64,000 nt of DNA from Chitinophaga niabensis (GCF_900129465.1 NZ_FSRA01000002.1:2046001-2110000), one strand, 5' to 3'. Positions 7,263 through 17,081 are shown, counted from the first letter of the stretch. Numbers and translations: made by a program. The notes: generated by a model not told the origin, from the letters alone.

Positions 7263-8069
7263 ATGCTGTCAGAAAAAGAATTGTCAAGATATAAGCATCC
7301 CATTGCCGTACCTGGTATGGGTATCAATATGCAGGAGAAATTAAAAACTGCCCGTATCCTGGTGATCGGCGCAGGAGGGCTGGGCAGCCCGGTGATGCAA
7401 TACCTCAGCGCAGCGGGCGTTGGCGTGATCGGTATCGCAGACTATGGTGTGATCCTGGAAGAAGACCTGCACCGCCAGCCTTTGTATAACATGCAGGACC
7501 TTCGCAAACACAAAGCAAAGATGGCCGCCAGCAGATTATTCTCCCTCAATCCCTGGAACAAACATTACCCTTTCCTCTTACAGGTAAAACCTGAAAACGC
7601 TAAACAGATCTTTGAAGGTTTCGATCTGATCGTGGATTGTTCGCAGCACCGAGCCACACACCAGATCGTGAATGATGCCTGCCTGCAAACGGATAAACCT
7701 TTTGTAGTGGCAGAAGTGCATAACTGGATCGCCTGGTGGGGAGGTTTTAATATGATGCAGGATAGCGGAGAGCGTTCTGCTTCTTACCGTTGCGGCGAAA
7801 TGCTGGTGGATGATTTCAGGAATTTTGATGCCGGTGCCCTGGGTTCTACGCATGGGGCTACAGCATTACTGATCGTGAATGAGATCATCAAATACCTGGC
7901 AGGTGTTCCCGGTCTTGCAGGCAAGATCCAGACCTTCAATTACCTGCACCAGAAATTTGAGCTGAACGACCTGTATCCGGACCGTGCCGCTGTTGCGGCA
8001 GTGAAAGAGAGAGGTTTGTTCACGGCAGACGAGTATGGGCTTGAAATTGTGCCGGATGTGGAAGATTAA
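7263..8069 (+). CDS. divergent ThiF/MoeB/HesA-like E1 superfamily protein
   Basis: A 268-residue protein with the Rossmann glycine motif GAGGLGSP (36-43), a DLHRQ segment that carries the conserved Arg near residue 69, and a family-like GALGSTHGATALL...IIKYLAG stretch near residues 195-220. Family members adenylate the C-terminus of a ubiquitin-like sulfur carrier such as ThiS or MoaD. Unusual points are the lack of the CxxC zinc pairs and of the usual catalytic Cys loop; the canonical DxxDN metal site is replaced by DCSQHRATH. No thi or moa genes are near. It may be an adenylation-only or altered enzyme. Confidence 0.8.
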   Translation: MLSEKELSRYKHPIAVPGMGINMQEKLKTARILVIGAGGLGSPVMQYLSAAGVGVIGIADYGVILEEDLHRQPLYNMQDLRKHKAKMAASRLFSLNPWNKHYPFLLQVKPENAKQIFEGFDLIVDCSQHRATHQIVNDACLQTDKPFVVAEVHNWIAWWGGFNMMQDSGERSASYRCGEMLVDDFRNFDAGALGSTHGATALLIVNEIIKYLAGVPGLAGKIQTFNYLHQKFELNDLYPDRAAVAAVKERGLFTADEYGLEIVPDVED

Positions 8070-8071
8070 GC

Positions 8072-8860
8072 ATGTCTCCTACCATCATATACATCATTGC
8101 GGGTTACATCCTGTTGATGATACTGGCTTACCTCATACAGGAGCGGTTTATTTTTAAACCGGAAAAGCTGCGGCCTGATTTTGAGTTCAGGTACGATCAG
8201 CCTTTTGAGGAATTGTTCTTTGAAGTAGCACCCGGCGTGCGTATCAATGGATTACATTTTAAAGTTGGAAAACCGAAAGGTATCCTCCTGTACTTCCATG
8301 GTAACTCCCGCAGTATTAAAGGCTGGGGGAAATATGCAAAAGATTTTACGCGTTACGGGTATGATGTACTGATGGTAGACTACCGGGGCTTTGGGAAAAG
8401 TACGGGCAAACGAACAGAAACAGATCTGCTCAACGATTCACAGTTTGTATACGATACACTCCGTGCCCGGCATCCTGAAGATCATATCCTTGTATATGGC
8501 CGCAGTATCGGAAGCGGTTTTGCCACCAGGCTGGCCAGTGATAATACACCGCGCTACCTGATCCTGGATGCGCCGTACTACAGTTTTGCCCGGGTGGTGA
8601 AAAGGTTCTTACCCATCCTGCCCTTGCGCTGGGTTTTAAGGTATCACCTGAGAACAGACCTCTGGATCAAAAAAGTAAAATGCCACACATACATTATACA
8701 TGGCACGAAAGACATGCTGATCCCTATCCGCCACAGCGAGCATTTGCAAAAGCTGAACCCGCGCAGGATCACACTCATCAGAATAGAAGGCGGAAGGCAT
8801 AACAATCTGCCATCATTCCCTGAATATCACGCATTTATCAGGGACATCCTGCAGGAATAA
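8072..8860 (+). CDS. membrane-anchored alpha/beta hydrolase, copy 1
   Basis: A 262-residue protein with one N-terminal membrane helix (about residues 3-20) and an alpha/beta-hydrolase domain. FHGN is the oxyanion region, GRSIGSG near residue 145 is the nucleophile elbow with its Ser, and the C-terminal GGRHNN segment supplies the likely His. It resembles the BEM46/ABHD13-like hydrolases; the substrate is unknown. It starts 2 bases after the ThiF-like gene and is followed 11 bases later by a paralogue with the same layout. Confidence 0.88.
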   Translation: MSPTIIYIIAGYILLMILAYLIQERFIFKPEKLRPDFEFRYDQPFEELFFEVAPGVRINGLHFKVGKPKGILLYFHGNSRSIKGWGKYAKDFTRYGYDVLMVDYRGFGKSTGKRTETDLLNDSQFVYDTLRARHPEDHILVYGRSIGSGFATRLASDNTPRYLILDAPYYSFARVVKRFLPILPLRWVLRYHLRTDLWIKKVKCHTYIIHGTKDMLIPIRHSEHLQKLNPRRITLIRIEGGRHNNLPSFPEYHAFIRDILQE

Positions 8861-8871
8861 AGAAAGGGCAT

Positions 8872-9690
8872 ATGGATAAACTGAACATGAAGAAGTACTT
8901 TAAGAAATTCGCGATATGGGCCATCGGCCTGTATCTCGTGGGAGGTATTGCTTTGTATTTCGTGCAGGATAAATTGCTCTTTCATCCTGAAGTGCTGCCG
9001 GCTAACTATCAGTATAAATTCGATATCCCTTTCCAGGAAATACTCATTCCTGTTAATAAGAAAGTGAAACTCAGCGCGGTGCTGTTCAAAACTTCCGGCC
9101 GTGCCAGGGGCATGGTGCTGTATTTTCACGGCAATGCGAAAAATATCAACAGGTATGCGCAGCTGATGCCCAATTTTACCCGCAATGGTTATGATGTGCT
9201 GATATTGGATTACCGGGAGTTCGGGAAAAGTACGGGGGAATTAACGGAAGCCGCTTTGTATGAGGATGCCTTGCTGATGTACAAGGTAGCCCGTGCCCGT
9301 TTTGCGCCCTGGCAGATTGTGTTGTACGGGAGATCTATTGGAACTGGGATTGCCGCACAGCTGGCTTCTGTAAGGGATTGCAAAAGGCTGATCCTGGAAA
9401 CGCCCTATTATAACCTGGAGGATGTGGCCTCTTCTTCCGCGCCTATTTACCCGGTGGGGATGATGCTGGACTATAAATTGCCTACTAATGAATTCCTTCC
9501 CAAGGTCACCGCGCCCATTACCATTTTTCATGGTACCAATGATAACACGGTGCCCTATGGGTCCGGGAAAAAACTGGAGGAATTTTTTAAGAAAGGGGAT
9601 GAATTTGTTACCATCAAAGGCGGGCGGCATAATAACCTGAACGACTATCCGCTGTTCCACGCCAAGCTGGATTCTGTGTTAAAGCAGTAG
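8872..9690 (+). CDS. membrane-anchored alpha/beta hydrolase, copy 2
   Basis: A 272-residue paralogue of the preceding gene: an N-terminal helix (about residues 14-30), FHGNAKN, YREFGKSTGE, the nucleophile elbow GRSIGTG and the C-terminal GGRHNN. An alternative start at 8887 (MKKYFKK) would remove five residues and looks equally good. The pair is a tandem duplication. The gene ends 9 bases from the end of the convergent LD-carboxypeptidase gene, with no terminator in the gap. Confidence 0.88.
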   Translation: MDKLNMKKYFKKFAIWAIGLYLVGGIALYFVQDKLLFHPEVLPANYQYKFDIPFQEILIPVNKKVKLSAVLFKTSGRARGMVLYFHGNAKNINRYAQLMPNFTRNGYDVLILDYREFGKSTGELTEAALYEDALLMYKVARARFAPWQIVLYGRSIGTGIAAQLASVRDCKRLILETPYYNLEDVASSSAPIYPVGMMLDYKLPTNEFLPKVTAPITIFHGTNDNTVPYGSGKKLEEFFKKGDEFVTIKGGRHNNLNDYPLFHAKLDSVLKQ

Positions 9691-9699
9691 GGTTTAAAT

Positions 9700-10611
9700 T
9701 CACTCCGCAGACTTCAGCTTCACTTCTTTCCCTCCCACTTTCAATTCATGCTCCACCCCTAATTTCAGTGCAAAATTTTGTTCCTGGTGGCCTACCGGGA
9801 AATTAAAGCAAACCGGGTAATCAAACTCCTTCACCAGGTTGTTGATGATCTCGTATTCCGTTTGGCCGAAAGGGGTATCCATTTCCCGGGCATCCGTGAA
9901 AGAACCGATCACCAGCCCGGCGAGCTTATCCAGCCAGCCGGCCCTTTTAAGGTTATACATCATGCGGTCCACGTTATAACGGTATTCACCGATATCTTCC
10001 AGCACCAGGATCTTCCCTTTTGTATCCACCTGGCTTTTGGAACCGGAGATATTGGCCAGCAGGGAAAGATTGCCACCTACCAGGGGGCCTTTTGCCTTGC
10101 CTTCCCGGTTCATTGCGTGAGGACTGCAGGAATATTGACTACGTTTGCCCATGAGCGTTTCCCGGAGGCTGTTCACATAAATATTGTCCCGGGTGGAGAG
10201 GGTAATGCCGCTGCACATGGTGGAATGAACGCTGGCAATGTTGTAACGCTGGTACAGGTGTGCATGGAGCGCAGTGATATCACTGTAGCCACAAAGCCAT
10301 TTGGGGTGTTTGCGGAAACGGGAAAAATTCAGGCGGTCCAGGATACAGATCATACCATATCCGCCGCGTCCGAATATGATGGCTTTCATTTCTTTATCGT
10401 CCATCATATCCTGTAATTCTTCCAGCCGTAATTCATCCGGCGCGGAGAAATTGTGGAAGCTGGTACCTACGGTAATGCCCAGGTGTACCCTGAATCCCCA
10501 GGATTCAATAACACTGGCGGCGTACTCGGCGGCGAAGAGTTCCATTTTACTACTGGGGCAGGTGATACCTATCAGGTCGCCTTTTTTCAGATAGGGGGGA
10601 ATTTTGATCAT
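9700..10611 (-). CDS. LD-carboxypeptidase (peptidase family S66)
   Basis: A 303-residue serine peptidase of family S66, which removes the terminal D-Ala from tetrapeptides during murein recycling. It has the expected nucleophile motif GYSDIT with Ser at residue 110, the FGRGGYG block before it, a LEDIGEY segment with the catalytic Glu and a GHQEQN segment with the catalytic His. No signal peptide is seen, which fits a cytoplasmic LdcA-type enzyme. It is transcribed divergently from metG with about 100 bases between the starts. Confidence 0.92.
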   Translation of the reverse strand: MIKIPPYLKKGDLIGITCPSSKMELFAAEYAASVIESWGFRVHLGITVGTSFHNFSAPDELRLEELQDMMDDKEMKAIIFGRGGYGMICILDRLNFSRFRKHPKWLCGYSDITALHAHLYQRYNIASVHSTMCSGITLSTRDNIYVNSLRETLMGKRSQYSCSPHAMNREGKAKGPLVGGNLSLLANISGSKSQVDTKGKILVLEDIGEYRYNVDRMMYNLKRAGWLDKLAGLVIGSFTDAREMDTPFGQTEYEIINNLVKEFDYPVCFNFPVGHQEQNFALKLGVEHELKVGGKEVKLKSAE

Positions 10612-10628
10612 TCTAATGCGCTTTAGTT

Positions 10629-10636
10629 TACCTTTG
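10629..10636 (+). promoter_or_regulatory. metG promoter box
   Basis: TACCTTTG matches TAnnTTTG; a TTTTG at 10602-10606 lies 22 bases upstream and overlaps the start of the divergent carboxypeptidase gene. The leader before metG would be about 70 bases. Confidence 0.5.
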
Positions 10637-10712
10637 CTGATTCAGGAAGGTTGTATAGATTAACATACTACCCGGTCAAAGTAAAGATAATTCCCGGAAG
10701 GATATAAGCAAT

Positions 10713-12797
10713 ATGAAACATTTTAACAGATACCTGGTTACAGCCGCCTTACCATACGCAAATGGTCCCGTTCATATCGGGCACCTGGCGGGATGTTATC
10801 TCCCGGCTGACATTTACGTCCGGTATTTAAGGGCTAAGAAAACAGACGTAAAATTCGTCTGCGGTACGGATGAACATGGCGTTCCCATTACCATCAAAGC
10901 CATGCAGGAGAACGTAAATCCACAGGACATTGTAGACAAATACCACGCAGTTATCAAGGAAAGTTTTGATGCCATGGGCATCTCTTTCGATATATTTTCC
11001 CGTACCTCCAACCAGGTACATCACCAGACCGCCGCTGACTTCTTTTCAAAAATGTATAACGACGGCCTTTTTGAAGAAAAGGAATCCGAACAATACTTCG
11101 ATGAAATAAAACAGGTGTTCCTGGCAGACCGCTATATTATCGGAACCTGCCCTAATTGCGGTAACGATAAAGCATATGGCGACCAGTGTGAACGCTGCGG
11201 TACTTCCCTCAGCCCGGATGAACTGATCAATCCACGTTCCGCACTCAGCGATGCCGTACCCGTGAAAAGGAAAACCAAACACTGGTACATGCCCCTCCAA
11301 AATTATGAACCCTGGCTGAAAGAATACATCATTGAAGGGCATAAGGAATGGAAAAATAACGTATATGGCCAGTGTAAAAGCTGGCTGGACAGTGGCCTGC
11401 AAAGCAGGGCCATGACGAGAGACAGTAACTGGGGGATCAAAGTGCCATTGAAAGATGCAGAAGGAAAAGTACTGTATGTATGGTTTGATGCACCGATCGG
11501 TTATATTTCTGCCACCAAAGAACTCACAGATCAATGGGCAGATTACTGGTGTAAAGAAGATACCCGCCTGATCCATTTCATTGGTAAGGATAACATTGTA
11601 TTTCACTGTATCATTTTCCCTGCGATGCTCAGGGCGCATGGCGGATTTGTGGTGCCGGACAATGTACCTGCCAACGAGTTCCTGAACATTGAAGGAGAAA
11701 AAGTATCCACTTCCCGCAACTGGGCTGTATGGGTACATGATTATATCAGGGATTTCCCTGATCAGCAGGATATCCTGCGCTACGTGCTTTGCACTACTGC
11801 ACCGGAAACAAAGGACAACGACTTTACCTGGAAAGATTTCCAGGACCGCAATAACAATGAGCTGGTAGCTAACTTCGGCAACTTTGTGAACCGCACCATG
11901 GTGCTGATGCACAAACTCTGCGGCGGAAAAGTACCCGCTATGCATGCCAGCGTAAAAGATGCAGCAGACGATGCCATCTATGCAATGCTGCAGGAAGCGA
12001 AAGTTAAGATCTCCGATTCCATCGAGAACTTCCGTTTCCGCGACGCACTGAATGAAGTGATGAACGTGGCGCGGGAAGGGAACCGTTATTTACAGGAAAA
12101 ACAACCCTGGATCCTGGCAAAAACGCCTGAGCTACAGGCAGCCAACCAGGAAAAGATCGATAACTGCCTGCACGTTTGCCTGCAGTTAACCGCTAACCTG
12201 GCGATCTTCATCAATCCTTTCCTGCCTTTCACATCGCAGAAGATCTGCCATATGCTGAAAGTGGTGGACAGGATACTGGAATGGGAAAATGCCGGCAGCA
12301 TGAAACTGGTGAGTGTGGGATATTCCCTGCGTGCCCCTGAATTGCTGTTTAAGAAGGTGGAAGATGACCAGGTGAAAGCACAGGTAGATAAATTGCATGC
12401 AGGGTTAAAGCAGTCTGCTGCTGCACAGGCACAGCCTGCTCCGGTTGCAGCACCTGTTCCTGAGAAAAAACCTGAAATCCAATACGATGATTTTGCGAAG
12501 CTGGAACTGAAAGTAGGAACGATCATCGCAGCGGAAAAAGTAGCAAAAGCAGATAAATTACTGAAACTCACCATAGACCTGGGTACAGAACAACGTACCG
12601 TAGTGTCTGGCATTGCCATGCATTATACACCGGAGGCAATAGTTGGTAAACAGGTAACGCTGGTAGCTAACCTGGCCCCGCGGAAGATGAAAGGTATTGA
12701 AAGCCAGGGGATGATCCTCATGGCGGAAGATAAGGACGGGCGTTTGGTTTTTGTGAACCCTGCGGATGCCGTGGCGCCGGGGAGTGGCGTGAGTTGA
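10713..12797 (+). CDS. metG: methionyl-tRNA synthetase
   Basis: A 694-residue enzyme that charges tRNA-Met. The HIGH motif is at residues 21-24. The zinc knuckle has two CxxC pairs (CPNCG...CERCG, near residues 146-163). The KMSKS loop appears as KVSTS at 330-334; I recall that variants of this kind (KxSTSRNWAVW) are usual in Bacteroidota. A C-terminal tRNA-binding OB-fold domain occupies about residues 588-694, after an Ala/Pro-rich linker. The length fits the long, dimeric form. It ends before a strong terminator. Confidence 0.98.
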   Translation: MKHFNRYLVTAALPYANGPVHIGHLAGCYLPADIYVRYLRAKKTDVKFVCGTDEHGVPITIKAMQENVNPQDIVDKYHAVIKESFDAMGISFDIFSRTSNQVHHQTAADFFSKMYNDGLFEEKESEQYFDEIKQVFLADRYIIGTCPNCGNDKAYGDQCERCGTSLSPDELINPRSALSDAVPVKRKTKHWYMPLQNYEPWLKEYIIEGHKEWKNNVYGQCKSWLDSGLQSRAMTRDSNWGIKVPLKDAEGKVLYVWFDAPIGYISATKELTDQWADYWCKEDTRLIHFIGKDNIVFHCIIFPAMLRAHGGFVVPDNVPANEFLNIEGEKVSTSRNWAVWVHDYIRDFPDQQDILRYVLCTTAPETKDNDFTWKDFQDRNNNELVANFGNFVNRTMVLMHKLCGGKVPAMHASVKDAADDAIYAMLQEAKVKISDSIENFRFRDALNEVMNVAREGNRYLQEKQPWILAKTPELQAANQEKIDNCLHVCLQLTANLAIFINPFLPFTSQKICHMLKVVDRILEWENAGSMKLVSVGYSLRAPELLFKKVEDDQVKAQVDKLHAGLKQSAAAQAQPAPVAAPVPEKKPEIQYDDFAKLELKVGTIIAAEKVAKADKLLKLTIDLGTEQRTVVSGIAMHYTPEAIVGKQVTLVANLAPRKMKGIESQGMILMAEDKDGRLVFVNPADAVAPGSGVS

Positions 12798-12817
12798 TCT
12801 TAATTATTTGAAAATAT

Positions 12818-12852
12818 AAAGCGCACTGTTTTGTACCAGTGCGCTTTTTTTA
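12818..12852 (+). terminator. terminator after metG
   Basis: AAGCGCACTG pairs with CAGTGCGCTT across an 8-base loop and is followed by a run of T. Confidence 0.9.
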
Positions 12853-12924
12853 TGTATAAACCAGCATTCCTTCCACTGTACCTACGCAAAAAATGCTAAA
12901 TTCAGGGATCAAAAGCTGGAAAAC

Positions 12925-15324
12925 ATGCAAAGAAGGATCAATAAAATAGCTGTGCTCGGTTCCGGTGTGATGGGCTCCCGGATTGCCTGTCACTTTGCCG
13001 GAATAGGTGTAAAAGTATTGTTGCTGGATATAGCGCCGAAAGAACCCAACGACGCTGAAAAGGCCAAAGGATTAACGGTAGAGCACCCGGCCGTAAAGAA
13101 CCGGATTGTGAATGATGCGTTGCAGGCAGCCATCAAATCCAATCCTTCCCCGCTTTTTACCAAATCTGCCGCCCACCTCATCACTACCGGTAACTTTACC
13201 GATAACATGAAAGGCATTGCCGATTGTGACTGGGTGATAGAAGTAGTGGTAGAGAACCTGGACATCAAAAAGAAAGTATTCGAACAGGTGGAACAATTCC
13301 GGAAACCCGGTACCCTGATCACTTCCAATACATCCGGCATTCCCATTCACCTGATGGCGGAAGGCCGGAGCGAAGATTTTAAGAAACACTTCTGCGGTAC
13401 ACACTTCTTCAACCCTCCGCGCTACCTGCGTTTGCTGGAGATCATACCCACTCCCCATACAGATCCCGCCATCGTAGATTTCCTGTTACATTATGGCGAC
13501 CTCTATCTCGGAAAGACCACCGTACTCTGTAAAGACACACCCGCTTTCATCGCCAACCGCGTTGGCGTATTTTCCATCATGGCCATTTTCCACATCATGC
13601 AGGAAATGGGATTGGGAATAGATGAAGTAGATGCGCTGACCGGCCCCGTGATAGGAAGACCTAAATCCGCTACTTTCCGCACAGCGGATGTGGTAGGCAT
13701 AGATACCCTTGTGAAGGTAGCCAAAGGAGTGGCGGATAATTGTCCGAATGACGAAGCGCGCAAGATCATGGAGATCCCGCCATTCCTGCAAAAAGTGGTG
13801 GAGAACAACTGGCTGGGCGATAAAACGGGGCAGGGCTTCTACAAAAAAACAAAAGGAGAAGGTGGTAAGGAGATCCTTACGCTGAACCTCCAGACCATGG
13901 AATACGGTCCCAAACAAAAAGCGAAGTTTGCCAGCATAGAAGCAGCCAAACCTATTGAGGACCTGAAGCAACGGATCAAAGTACTGGCAGGTGCATCAGA
14001 TAAAGCCGGGCAATTCTACCAGCTTTTCCATGCCTACCTGTTTTCCTATATCTCCAACCGCGTCCCTGAAATAGCAGACGATCTCTACAAAGTGGATGAT
14101 GCCATGAAAGCTGGTTTCGGCTGGGAGATAGGCGCATTTGAAACCTGGGACCTGCTGGGAGTAGAAGCAGGTGCCAAAAACGTAACAGATAAAGGACTGA
14201 CAGTGGCACCCTGGGTAGGAGAGATGCTGGCAGCCGGTGTGAAGCAGTTCTACAAAATAGAGAACGGTAAAAAATATTATTACGACCTGGCCTCCAAAGG
14301 CTACAAGCAAATTCCCGGCTCGGATAGTTTCATCATCCTTGAAAACTATGCGGGTAACGTTGTGTGGAAGAACAGCGCCTGCAATCTCTACGACCTGGGC
14401 GATGGTATCCTGAACATTGAATGGAAAACGAAAATGAATTCCATTGGCGGAGAAGTGCTGGAAGGATTACATAAAGCCATCGACCGCGCGGAAAAAGACT
14501 TCCGCGGACTCGTGATCGGTAACGACGGTACTAATTTCTCTGCAGGTGCCAATGTGGGCATGATCTTCATGCTGGCGGCAGAGCAGGAATATGATGAACT
14601 GGATATGGCCATCCGCCTCTTCCAGAAAAGCACCATGCGCATCCGCTATTCTTCCATTCCCGTGGTTGTTGCGCCACACGGCCTTACCTTAGGCGGTGGC
14701 TGCGAAATGAGCATGCATGCAGATAAAGTGCAGGCAGCTGCCGAAACCTATATTGGCCTTGTGGAATTGGGCGTAGGCCTGATCCCCGGCGGCGGTGGCA
14801 CCAAAGAAATGACCCTCCGCGCTTCAGACGAATACAAGGAAGGATTGGTAGAAAACGTTGTACTCCAGGATAAGTTCCTGCTCATAGGGCAGGCAAAGGT
14901 GGCCACTTCTGCACAGGAAGCAATAGAGCTGGGTATTTTAAGGCAGGGGATTGACAGTGTGAGCCTGAACCTGAGCCGTGTTATTGCAGATGCCAAGGAA
15001 AAAGCGATAGAACTGGCAGATGCTGGTTATACCCGCCCCGTTGAAAGAACAGATGTCAAAGTACTGGGCCGTTCGGCCCTGGGTGCTATGCTGGCTGGTA
15101 TCAACGGTATGAAGACCGGGAACTACATCTCCGATTACGATGTAAAGATTGCCCAGAAGCTGGCTTATGTGATGTGCGGCGGAGATTTAACAGAAGCTTC
15201 ACTTGTAAGCGAACAATACTTGCTGGACCTGGAAAGAGAGGCTTTTCTGAGCCTTTGCGGAGAGCGCAAAACCCTTGAAAGATTGCAAAGTATGCTCAAA
15301 ACAGGCAAACCACTCAGGAATTAG
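12925..15324 (+). CDS. 3-hydroxyacyl-CoA dehydrogenase / enoyl-CoA hydratase fusion
   Basis: A 799-residue bifunctional beta-oxidation enzyme. The N-terminal half has the NAD-binding motif GSGVMG (12-17) and the HFFNPPRYLRLLEIIP block of 3-hydroxyacyl-CoA dehydrogenases. The C-terminal half has a crotonase domain with FSAGANVG and GGGCEMSMHAD as the oxyanion-hole segments. This order, dehydrogenase first, resembles FadN-type proteins and is the reverse of enterobacterial FadB. Family knowledge places thiolase and acyl-CoA dehydrogenase genes nearby, but they are absent here. It is followed 33 bases later by an ABC exporter, probably unrelated. Confidence 0.93.
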   Translation: MQRRINKIAVLGSGVMGSRIACHFAGIGVKVLLLDIAPKEPNDAEKAKGLTVEHPAVKNRIVNDALQAAIKSNPSPLFTKSAAHLITTGNFTDNMKGIADCDWVIEVVVENLDIKKKVFEQVEQFRKPGTLITSNTSGIPIHLMAEGRSEDFKKHFCGTHFFNPPRYLRLLEIIPTPHTDPAIVDFLLHYGDLYLGKTTVLCKDTPAFIANRVGVFSIMAIFHIMQEMGLGIDEVDALTGPVIGRPKSATFRTADVVGIDTLVKVAKGVADNCPNDEARKIMEIPPFLQKVVENNWLGDKTGQGFYKKTKGEGGKEILTLNLQTMEYGPKQKAKFASIEAAKPIEDLKQRIKVLAGASDKAGQFYQLFHAYLFSYISNRVPEIADDLYKVDDAMKAGFGWEIGAFETWDLLGVEAGAKNVTDKGLTVAPWVGEMLAAGVKQFYKIENGKKYYYDLASKGYKQIPGSDSFIILENYAGNVVWKNSACNLYDLGDGILNIEWKTKMNSIGGEVLEGLHKAIDRAEKDFRGLVIGNDGTNFSAGANVGMIFMLAAEQEYDELDMAIRLFQKSTMRIRYSSIPVVVAPHGLTLGGGCEMSMHADKVQAAAETYIGLVELGVGLIPGGGGTKEMTLRASDEYKEGLVENVVLQDKFLLIGQAKVATSAQEAIELGILRQGIDSVSLNLSRVIADAKEKAIELADAGYTRPVERTDVKVLGRSALGAMLAGINGMKTGNYISDYDVKIAQKLAYVMCGGDLTEASLVSEQYLLDLEREAFLSLCGERKTLERLQSMLKTGKPLRN

Positions 15325-15357
15325 TTATATATTGCATTAATTATAATATAAACCAAA

Positions 15358-16254
15358 TTGGAAAATACGCAAATCCTGTCCCTGCACCAGATCTACAAGA
15401 ACTATGGCCCTATTCAGGCATTAAAAGGAGTTTCCTTTGATGTGCCTGCGGGTAGTGTTTTTGGCATCCTGGGGCCTAACGGCAGTGGCAAAACCACTTT
15501 ATTAGGCATCATCATGGATGTTCTGAAAGCCAACTCCGGTACCTACAGCTGGTTTGGACAATCCACCCATCACGATCAGCGCAAGCGGATCGGCAGTTTG
15601 TTAGAAACTCCTAACTTCTACCACTATTATTCAGCAGTACGTAATCTTCAGATCACGGCGGCTATTAAAGGCCGTGGTGCAGATGATATTGAACGTGTGC
15701 TGAGGATCGCCAACCTCTGGGAAAGAAAGGATTCCAAGTTCAGCACCTTTTCCCTGGGTATGAAACAAAGACTGGCCATTGCCAATGCTTTGCTGGGAAA
15801 ACCGGAAGTACTGCTGCTGGATGAACCTACCAATGGCCTGGACCCTGCAGGTATTGCAGAGATCAGGGACCTGATCCGCCAGTTGGGAACACAGGGTACT
15901 ACCGTGATCATGGCGAGCCACATGCTGGACGAAGTTGAAAAGGTATGTAACCACGTAGCGATCTTAAAGAAAGGAGATCTGCTCACTACCGGGCATGTGG
16001 ATGAAGTACTGGCCAACGAAGACATGGTGGAGTTAGGTGCAGCAGACCTTACCAGGCTGGAGGATGTATTGAATGCATTGCCGGGTGTTAAATCCATCCG
16101 CCGCTATAACGGTACCTTCCAGGTAATGTTTACAGAAAGCAAAACAGCAGAGCAGATCAACCAGATCTGTTTTGAGCAGGGCATCACCCTGAATTACCTG
16201 GCCACTAAACGGAAGAGCCTGGAAGCGCGCTTCATGGAATTAACCAATAACTGA
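15358..16254 (+). CDS. ABC transporter ATP-binding protein
   Basis: A 298-residue ATPase with Walker A (GPNGSGKTT, 39-47), the signature FSLGMKQR near residue 136 and Walker B with LLLDEPTNGLDP. The C-terminal extension of about 75 residues is typical of the CcmA/NatA-like exporters. The only start that keeps the family N-terminus is a TTG at 15358. The permease gene follows 8 bases after its stop, so the two form an export system with one ATPase and one permease, each probably as a dimer. The substrate cannot be inferred. Confidence 0.92.
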   Translation: MENTQILSLHQIYKNYGPIQALKGVSFDVPAGSVFGILGPNGSGKTTLLGIIMDVLKANSGTYSWFGQSTHHDQRKRIGSLLETPNFYHYYSAVRNLQITAAIKGRGADDIERVLRIANLWERKDSKFSTFSLGMKQRLAIANALLGKPEVLLLDEPTNGLDPAGIAEIRDLIRQLGTQGTTVIMASHMLDEVEKVCNHVAILKKGDLLTTGHVDEVLANEDMVELGAADLTRLEDVLNALPGVKSIRRYNGTFQVMFTESKTAEQINQICFEQGITLNYLATKRKSLEARFMELTNN

Positions 16255-16262
16255 TCACGATC

Positions 16263-17045
16263 ATGATACAACTGTTGAATATAGAGTGGATGAAGGTAAA
16301 GGCCTACCGCACCTTCTGGATACTCACCATCTTATTTTTCGTTGGAGTACCGCTGTTAAATATTGCGATTGAGAGCTTCGTTTCTCAAACCAAGGAAGTG
16401 AGCTTATTACTGGGCTCCCCTTTTGCTTTTCCGAGAGTATGGGATACTACTGCATGGGTAGCCAGCATGGTAACACCTGTAATGGGCATTATGCTGATCA
16501 TCTTCCTGACCAATGAGAATAACTTCCGCACTGTCCGGCAAAACATCATTGATGGCTGGAGCCGGGACCAGTATATTGCTGCAAAATTTGGTGTGCTGAT
16601 CACCACTACGCTCTTTATTACATTGCTGATAGTAGTGACGGCACTTATCTTTGGGTTGAAGAACGGAACAGGAGATGCTTCAGAAAATATGATCTATATC
16701 TTCTACGCGTTTGTACAAAGCTTAGCTTACCTCTCACTGGCTTTCTTCCTGGGTGTTTATATGAAAAGGGCCGGTATCGCTATTGGCATTTATATAATGT
16801 ATGCATATGTGGGTGAATTTGTGATTGCCGGGATCCTGGATTATAAAGTAGTACGCCATATGGGAGCATTTCTGCCATTGGAAAGTACGGACAGGCTGAT
16901 ACCGGGTTTATCCAATTTTGCACGCAAGCTGGCTCAGCAAGGTCATACCCCGCCATCTGATACACAATACGTACTCATTGCCCTGTTCTACATCGCGCTG
17001 TTCAACTTCCTTTCCTGGAGGAAAATTAAGAAAGCAGATCTCTAG
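16263..17045 (+). CDS. ABC-2-type transporter permease
   Basis: A 260-residue membrane protein with about six predicted helices (first at residues 19-36, others near 78-95, 115-135, 148-165, 175-190, 240-253). A large hydrophilic loop after helix 1 is typical of ABC-2 permeases. It is the partner of the ATPase just upstream. It could be a bacteriocin, drug or Na+ exporter component; nothing in the sequence decides. Confidence 0.88.
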   Translation: MIQLLNIEWMKVKAYRTFWILTILFFVGVPLLNIAIESFVSQTKEVSLLLGSPFAFPRVWDTTAWVASMVTPVMGIMLIIFLTNENNFRTVRQNIIDGWSRDQYIAAKFGVLITTTLFITLLIVVTALIFGLKNGTGDASENMIYIFYAFVQSLAYLSLAFFLGVYMKRAGIAIGIYIMYAYVGEFVIAGILDYKVVRHMGAFLPLESTDRLIPGLSNFARKLAQQGHTPPSDTQYVLIALFYIALFNFLSWRKIKKADL

Positions 17046-17081
17046 AGAAGGAATTGTAAATTTGCTGATAAAAGTAAAAAG

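Noticed and set aside
9778..10416. 212-codon plus-strand open frame opposite the LD-carboxypeptidase
   Set aside because: Antisense shadow; the carboxypeptidase has clear catalytic motifs.
11697..11720. KVSTS in place of KMSKS in MetG as a defect
   Set aside because: I recall that Bacteroidota MetG proteins commonly carry such a variant, so it is not a sign of inactivation.
13486..13971. 161-codon minus-strand open frame inside the FadB-like gene
   Set aside because: Antisense shadow without recognisable sequence features.
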